A DNA stretch of 9,536 nt from UBA11606 sp039815945 (lineage in GTDB: Bacteria > Actinomycetota > Acidimicrobiia > Acidimicrobiales > Aldehydirespiratoraceae): assembly GCA_039815945.1 (NCBI GenBank), contig JBCBYI010000163.1:1-9536 (forward strand). Reading direction: 5' to 3'. Position numbers and translations under genes: made by a program. The stretch's first letter is position 1. Each line of letters opens with the position of its first letter. A model generated the notes under the pieces. The model was not told where the DNA came from and ran no database searches. It worked only from the letters and a program-made list of their open reading frames with translations. This document shows, one piece after another, positions 6,620 through 9,536 of the stretch.

Positions 6620-7465
6620 TCACTCCGAGGCCATCTCGCCGAACTCCTCGTCGACCTTGATGCGAGCGGCGTCGACCCAGGTCTGCACCTGCTCGAGCGA
6701 GGCGCCGTCGAAGGTCTCGATGCCCTCTTCCTCCATCACGTGGTACACCTCTTCGAGCACGAGGAGCTCACGTTCGTCGCCCTCGGGGGTGATCTGGTCG
6801 GCGCCGTAGGAATGGCGGATGTAGTACACCGCCGAGACGAGCTGCTCGGGCGAGAGGCTGGAGAAGCCGGCCATCTGACCGAACGCACCGGGGACGTGCT
6901 GGCCCTCGGCGCCGGGACGGTCCGGATCGCCGTACCCGAGCGGGTTGGAGCCGGCGGTGCCGTTGGCCACCCAGTGGATGTTGCCGGCGAGACCGTCGTA
7001 GCTGGCACCCGACGCGAACGACGGGAAGGTCAACAAGACCTCGCCACCGTTGAGCTGGCGACCGGCACCGCCACCGCCACCGCCGCCGTGGCAGCTGGCG
7101 CACTGGCCGGTGTAGATCTCTTCGCCCTCGGCGAGCAGGCCGGTGGCCTCCGCCGGGGGGTTCTCGAGGTAGCCGACGTAGAAGATCGCCCAGAAGGGAA
7201 GGAACACCAGGACCGGGATGATCCAGACCGGGACCTTCTTGCGCGTCTCGGCGGCCTCGACATACGGGGCGACGGGCTCAGGAGCGGCGGGCTCCTCGGG
7301 AACGGCCGGCGCGGGGGCGGCGGTCGTGGCCGGAACCGGTGCGGCGGTGGGCGCCGACTCGCTGCTCGAGGCGGCACCGTCGCCCGCGTCGGGCGGCGCC
7401 TGCCCGCTGAGGCGGGCCCGGGCCTCGGCGGCCTTCTTGAGGAGGTGCTCGGGTACTTCGGTCAC
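6620..7465 (-). CDS. Membrane-anchored monoheme cytochrome c
   Basis: The 281-residue protein has four parts. A polar N-terminus begins MTEVPEHLLKKAAEAR, followed by an Ala/Pro/Glu-rich low-complexity linker (about 20-68). Then comes one membrane segment (about 78-100, WIIPVLVFLPFWAIFYVGYL) preceded by RKK, and finally a class-I cytochrome c domain. CASCH (Cys122, Cys125, His126) binds heme covalently, and QMAGFSSLSPEQL supplies Met198 as probable sixth ligand. The positive residues before the span place the linker in the cytoplasm and the heme outside. Seven glycines in a row follow the heme-binding motif, which is unusual. It is divergent from the ferredoxin/cytochrome b operon and probably passes electrons from, or is part of, that complex. 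The GTG start at 7465 is supported by GGAG 7 bases upstream. The cytochrome call is strong; membership of the complex is inferred from position and the shared N-terminus. Confidence 0.92.
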   Translation of the reverse strand: MTEVPEHLLKKAAEARARLSGQAPPDAGDGAASSSESAPTAAPVPATTAAPAPAVPEEPAAPEPVAPYVEAAETRKKVPVWIIPVLVFLPFWAIFYVGYLENPPAEATGLLAEGEEIYTGQCASCHGGGGGGGAGRQLNGGEVLLTFPSFASGASYDGLAGNIHWVANGTAGSNPLGYGDPDRPGAEGQHVPGAFGQMAGFSSLSPEQLVSAVYYIRHSYGADQITPEGDERELLVLEEVYHVMEEEGIETFDGASLEQVQTWVDAARIKVDEEFGEMASE

Positions 7466-7472
7466 CGTTGGT

Positions 7473-7476
7473 CTCC
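7473..7476 (-). promoter_or_regulatory. Ribosome binding site deciding the GTG start of the cytochrome c gene
   Basis: On the minus strand GGAG is followed by 7 bases (ACCAACG) and then GTG at 7465. This supports the GTG as the real start, and the resulting N-terminus matches the start of the partial gene at 9492. Confidence 0.7.
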
Positions 7477-7546
7477 GGCAGATCGATCGGACAGCAGAAT
7501 GCGCGGTGGGTCAGCGGACGCCGTAGCGCGCGACACACGCACCGTG

Positions 7547-7552
7547 AGGATA
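7547..7552 (-). promoter_or_regulatory. Possible -10 element (TATCCT) for the cytochrome c gene
   Basis: TATCCT on the minus strand fits TAnnnT and would give a leader of roughly 75 bases. TTGGTC about 19 bases further upstream is a poor -35. It is the best leftward candidate seen but not strong. Confidence 0.3.
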
Positions 7553-7711
7553 GAGGCAGTGTCGCACGTCCGACCAAGCTGAAGCAGAATCCTCAAGCGA
7601 ATTTCGACCGACTGTTCACGACGCGATTTTCCGCGCCGCCGGATGGGGGGAATCGAAAGGCACCGTGATAAACCGGGGTTCGCAAATCCGAGGGGCGCCG
7701 TCCTTCGGGTC

Positions 7712-7717
7712 TACACT
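7712..7717 (+). promoter_or_regulatory. Candidate -10 element (TACACT) of the three-span protein/ferredoxin/cytochrome b operon
   Basis: TACACT fits TAnnnT well and lies 54 bases before the GTG start at 7772. Transcription would begin near 7724, leaving a leader of about 48 bases that contains the hairpin at 7721-7748 and the AGGAG ribosome site. No good -35 was found at the usual distance. Confidence 0.45.
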
Positions 7718-7720
7718 TGT

Positions 7721-7748
7721 GCGTGGTTTCACGAGGTCCGTGAGACGC
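7721..7748 (+). promoter_or_regulatory. Inverted repeat/hairpin at the presumed transcription start of the operon
   Basis: TTCACG (7728-7733) pairs with CGTGAG (7739-7744) across the loop AGGTC, with one G-T pair. Outside this, GCGT (7721-7724) pairs with ACGC (7745-7748) across a 3-base bulge. The core TCACG-N5-CGTGA is also a perfect palindrome at DNA level. It could be a repressor operator overlapping the start site, an mRNA-stabilising leader hairpin, or chance. Confidence 0.35.
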
Positions 7749-7760
7749 GTCCGTTCCTCA

Positions 7761-7764
7761 GGAG
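7761..7764 (+). promoter_or_regulatory. Ribosome binding site deciding the GTG start of the three-span membrane protein
   Basis: GGAG (AGGAG with the preceding A) lies 7 bases before GTG 7772, an optimal distance, and fixes that start over the open frame extending to the left. Confidence 0.7.
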
Positions 7765-7771
7765 TCGCAGC

Positions 7772-8221
7772 GTGGTCGCTTTCGTTTCTTCGATCATCGT
7801 CACCGCCTTGATCGTCGGCGGGATCCTCGCCTATCAGAAGCGCCGTCCCGCCGACCAGGTCGTCACCTGGGGCGAGGCGATGCTCGGCTCGATGATCGTC
7901 TTCTTCTTGATGTTCTGGGTCTACGGCGTCGTGCCCCACCAGTGGCTGACCTGGGCCGACAACGAGCTCAACTGGCGTACCGACAAGATCGTGTACGGCC
8001 CCTTCGACCTGCTGAAGTCCGAACAGGACGGTGGTTGGTCGCCGATCCGCATCAACTACGTCGTGATCCGAGACCTCATCGCGGTCGGTATCTATGTCGT
8101 CTTCCTCGCTGGCAATATCTGGATGTGGGCCGCCTGGCAGAAGCGGGGCGAGAAGCAGAACGCCGAGAAGGCGCCCGAGCGCTCGACCTTCGGCCGTCCC
8201 CTCGTGAAGGAAGGTGCCTAA
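7772..8221 (+). CDS. Three-span membrane protein of a cytochrome bc-like operon, unknown function
   Basis: This 149-residue protein was not recognised as any named family. It has three hydrophobic segments: about residues 3-21, 35-54 and 97-121. Basic residues follow the first (YQKRR) and third (WQKRGEKQ). The loop between spans two and three (about 55-95) is rich in Trp and charged residues and contains the only histidine, His56 in VVPHQW, at the end of span two. There is no CxxCH, ferredoxin or Rieske motif, so any cofactor would need to use His56. It is the first gene of the operon and lies 4 bases before the ferredoxin start, so it is probably a structural subunit or membrane anchor holding the ferredoxin to the cytochrome b. 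That role is inference from position and topology. The GTG start is supported by AGGAG at 7760-7764. Confidence 0.8.
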   Translation: MVAFVSSIIVTALIVGGILAYQKRRPADQVVTWGEAMLGSMIVFFLMFWVYGVVPHQWLTWADNELNWRTDKIVYGPFDLLKSEQDGGWSPIRINYVVIRDLIAVGIYVVFLAGNIWMWAAWQKRGEKQNAEKAPERSTFGRPLVKEGA

Positions 8222-8225
8222 CCTC

Positions 8226-8642
8226 ATGGCGACCACCGACGCGAATCCGCCGCTTCCCGAATTCCGCGACGACTACATCCTCCAGCAGGTCGACGCCGCC
8301 TGGCTCATGGGCCAGGTCAAGCCGAAGCAGTTCATCCACATCGATCAGTCCGAGTGCATCATGTGCGAAGGCTGCGTCGACATCTGCCCGTGGAAGTGCA
8401 TCCACATGGTGCGCCCCGATGCGATCGACGAAGCGATCGGCACGGAGCTGCCCGGCAGCGACCCCAACGACAACGTGATCTTCACCATCGATGACGACGT
8501 GTGCACCCGCTGCGCCCTGTGCGTCGACCGGTGCCCCACGGGCGTGATCATCCTCGGCAAGATCGGCGATCCGCCGGCCGACGGTGACGCCCATCAGCGT
8601 ACGAATACCCACGGTTACGGATACGGCATGCGCCTCGGCTGA
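8226..8642 (+). CDS. 2x[4Fe-4S] ferredoxin-type protein of a cytochrome bc-like operon
   Basis: The 138-residue protein has two complete bacterial ferredoxin motifs, C-x2-C-x2-C-x3-C-P. The first is Cys44, 47, 50 and 54 (CIMCEGCVDICP) and the second Cys93, 96, 99 and 103 (CTRCALCVDRCP). Each motif is expected to carry a [4Fe-4S] cluster, giving low-potential electron transfer. An additional Cys58 follows the first motif. There is no signal peptide or membrane segment, so the protein should be cytoplasmic, attached to the membrane through a partner. About 40 residues precede the first motif and 38 separate the two, longer than in the smallest ferredoxins. ATG 8226, 4 bases after the upstream stop, is preferred over the GTG at 8214 because AAGGAAGG (8207-8214) lies upstream of it. 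Its place between two membrane-protein genes suggests it is a subunit of the complex rather than a free carrier. Confidence 0.93.
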   Translation: MATTDANPPLPEFRDDYILQQVDAAWLMGQVKPKQFIHIDQSECIMCEGCVDICPWKCIHMVRPDAIDEAIGTELPGSDPNDNVIFTIDDDVCTRCALCVDRCPTGVIILGKIGDPPADGDAHQRTNTHGYGYGMRLG

Positions 8643-8674
8643 CGCCGGAGCGCCCTGACACGAAACACAGATCT

Positions 8675-9469
8675 ATGGCGAACACTGACGAAGAAGTGAA
8701 GAAGCCCCTGCCGCAGCGGCTGCAGGACCAAGCGACCCAGCTCGTCGACGCGACCCAGTCCTCTCAGGCCTGGAACTCGATCTTCCGACCTGGCTCCATC
8801 TTCCGGAAGGGCTACACCGACAGCCCTCGTAACCGGTCCTACGTGATCATGAACTCGGTGCTGTACCACCTGCACCCGGTGAAGGTGAAGCGTCACGCCG
8901 TGAAGGTCAGCTACACGCTGTGCCTCGGCGGCCTGTCGTTCTTCCTCTTCATCCTGCTCACGGTCACGGGCATCTTCTTGATGTTCTTCTACCGTCCGAC
9001 CGCTGCGGCGGCCTGGGACGACATCTACACGCTGCAAAACAGCGTGACCTTCGGCCTGTTGGTCAGGAACATGCATCGATGGGCAGCCCACCTCATGGTG
9101 CTGTCGGTGTTCCTCCACATGGCCCGCGTCTTCTACCACGGGGCCTACAAGCCGCCTCGTGAGTTCAACTGGGTGATCGGCGTCAACCTGTTGCAGTTCA
9201 CCCTGCTGCTCTCGTTCACCGGCTACCTCCTGCCCTGGGACCAGCTGGCCCTCTGGGCGGTGACGGTGGGTACCAACATGATGGGGTACACACCGGTGTT
9301 CGGTGAACAAGTCCGCTTCGTGCTGCTCGGCGGCGTGGAGATCGGCACCGACACCCTGCTTCGTTGGTACGTGCTGCACGTCCTGCTCTTGCCCTTCGTG
9401 CTCGTCATCTTCATGGCGATCCACTTCTGGCGAGTGCGCAAGGACGGCGGCATCTCAGGACCGCTCTAA
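8675..9469 (+). CDS. Cytochrome b6-type subunit (N-terminal four-helix half of cytochrome b)
   Basis: This 264-residue integral membrane protein carries two b hemes in a quinol:acceptor oxidoreductase. After a soluble N-terminus of about 75 residues come four membrane spans. Heme ligands are seen at family spacing: His134 and His148 in span B (HRWAAHLMVLSVFLH), His235 and His250 in span D (HVLLLPFVLVIFMAIH). TGYLLPWDQ, RWYVLH and the C-terminal RKDGGISGPL closely follow cyanobacterial/chloroplast PetB. Cys83 in YTLCLGG aligns with PetB Cys35, which covalently binds heme c(i). The protein ends where b6 ends, so the Qo-site PEWY half (subunit IV) must be a separate gene, probably the one starting at 9492. 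The N-terminus is about 48 residues longer than PetB. No clear Shine-Dalgarno precedes ATG 8675; the gap to the ferredoxin gene is 32 bases. Confidence 0.95.
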   Translation: MANTDEEVKKPLPQRLQDQATQLVDATQSSQAWNSIFRPGSIFRKGYTDSPRNRSYVIMNSVLYHLHPVKVKRHAVKVSYTLCLGGLSFFLFILLTVTGIFLMFFYRPTAAAAWDDIYTLQNSVTFGLLVRNMHRWAAHLMVLSVFLHMARVFYHGAYKPPREFNWVIGVNLLQFTLLLSFTGYLLPWDQLALWAVTVGTNMMGYTPVFGEQVRFVLLGGVEIGTDTLLRWYVLHVLLLPFVLVIFMAIHFWRVRKDGGISGPL

Positions 9470-9475
9470 GGCAAG

Positions 9476-9481
9476 AAGGAG
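9476..9481 (+). promoter_or_regulatory. Ribosome binding site of the truncated last gene
   Basis: AAGGAG lies 10 bases before ATG 9492 and just after the stop of the cytochrome b gene. It supports the next frame as a real gene of the same operon although only 15 codons are visible. Confidence 0.65.
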
Positions 9482-9491
9482 AACAAGGACA

Positions 9492-9536
9492 ATGACCGAA
9501 GTCCCCGAACATCTCCGGAAGCGAGCTGAAGAAGCC
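9492..9536 (+). CDS. Start of the next operon gene, cut by the window edge
   Basis: Only the first 15 residues are visible, MTEVPEHLRKRAEEA. They match the first 15 residues of the cytochrome c encoded at 6620-7465 (MTEVPEHLLKKAAEA) at 12 positions, the differences being Leu/Arg, Lys/Arg and Ala/Glu. The DNA differs at many third positions, so this is not a recent copy. A strong ribosome site precedes it, 22 bases after the cytochrome b stop. Because the b6-type protein needs a subunit IV partner, this gene could encode that half, alone or fused to a cytochrome c. Alternatively it is a second membrane-anchored cytochrome c paralogous to the one on the minus strand. The visible part cannot decide. 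Confidence 0.75.
   Translation, partial: MTEVPEHLRKRAEEA

Larger units (their letters stand above)
7466..7771. other. Divergent control region between the cytochrome c gene and the ferredoxin/cytochrome b operon
   Basis: This 306-base gap contains no convincing gene. It is visibly less GC-rich in its middle (about 7575-7635) than the coding sequence around it. It holds a -10-like hexamer for each direction, a hairpin in the presumed leader of the rightward operon, and a Shine-Dalgarno sequence for each flanking gene. An 8-base direct repeat AGCAGAAT (7493-7500 and 7583-7590) may be chance. The arrangement suggests joint control of both transcripts. Confidence 0.6.

Noticed and set aside
6740..7582. 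Plus-strand frame of about 280 codons
   Set aside because: It is the antisense of the cytochrome c gene, which carries CxxCH, a membrane span and a ribosome site.
7493..7590. Direct repeat AGCAGAAT (7493-7500 and 7583-7590) as a possible regulator site
   Set aside because: Eight bases repeated once in a 306-base gap could easily be chance, and the flanks do not agree.
7643..7771. Open frame extending the three-span protein leftward
   Set aside because: The extension crosses the -10 hexamer and hairpin and has no ribosome site, while AGGAG sits 7 bases before GTG 7772.

Overview
The window is GC-rich bacterial DNA with dense, short-gapped genes and GTG as well as ATG starts. Several genes have a TAnnnT -10 hexamer close to the start codon, as is common in Actinobacteria. 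Codon use, the cytochrome b type and the gene content suggest a deep-branching actinobacterium, possibly Acidimicrobiia. That placement is inferred from gene character and not from any database match. No tRNA, rRNA, CRISPR array, insertion sequence or phage gene was seen.

Bases 1-2732 (plus strand) hold the 3' end of a HAD-family hydrolase, then hemL (glutamate-1-semialdehyde aminomutase, first committed precursor of heme). After these come a membrane-anchored YceI-domain protein and a 79-residue single-span membrane protein that starts 5 bases after the YceI stop. Bases 2776-3873 encode an APH/EcKL-type small-molecule kinase. It converges on pgi (glucose-6-phosphate isomerase, minus strand, 3951-5609). 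A divergent gap then leads to a membrane-anchored HExxH zinc-peptidase-like protein (5725-6501), which converges on the next gene.

Bases 6620-9536 form the most interesting block, an electron-transfer locus. A membrane-anchored monoheme cytochrome c lies on the minus strand. Across a 306-base divergent control region, a plus-strand operon encodes an unrecognised three-span membrane protein, a 2x[4Fe-4S] ferredoxin and a short cytochrome b of the b6 type. A further gene is cut by the window edge, and its first 15 residues nearly repeat the start of the cytochrome c. The cytochrome b has all four heme b histidines and also the cysteine that binds the extra heme c(i) in b6f-type complexes. In the visible part of the operon, a ferredoxin sits where a Rieske protein gene would normally be. 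This suggests a quinol-oxidising (or quinone-reducing) cytochrome bc complex of unusual composition. The missing subunit IV-like half and any Rieske gene would have to lie beyond the right edge or elsewhere.

The other genes look like ordinary housekeeping or accessory genes. HemL feeds tetrapyrrole synthesis, which the cytochromes need, but nothing shows that the two regions are co-regulated.
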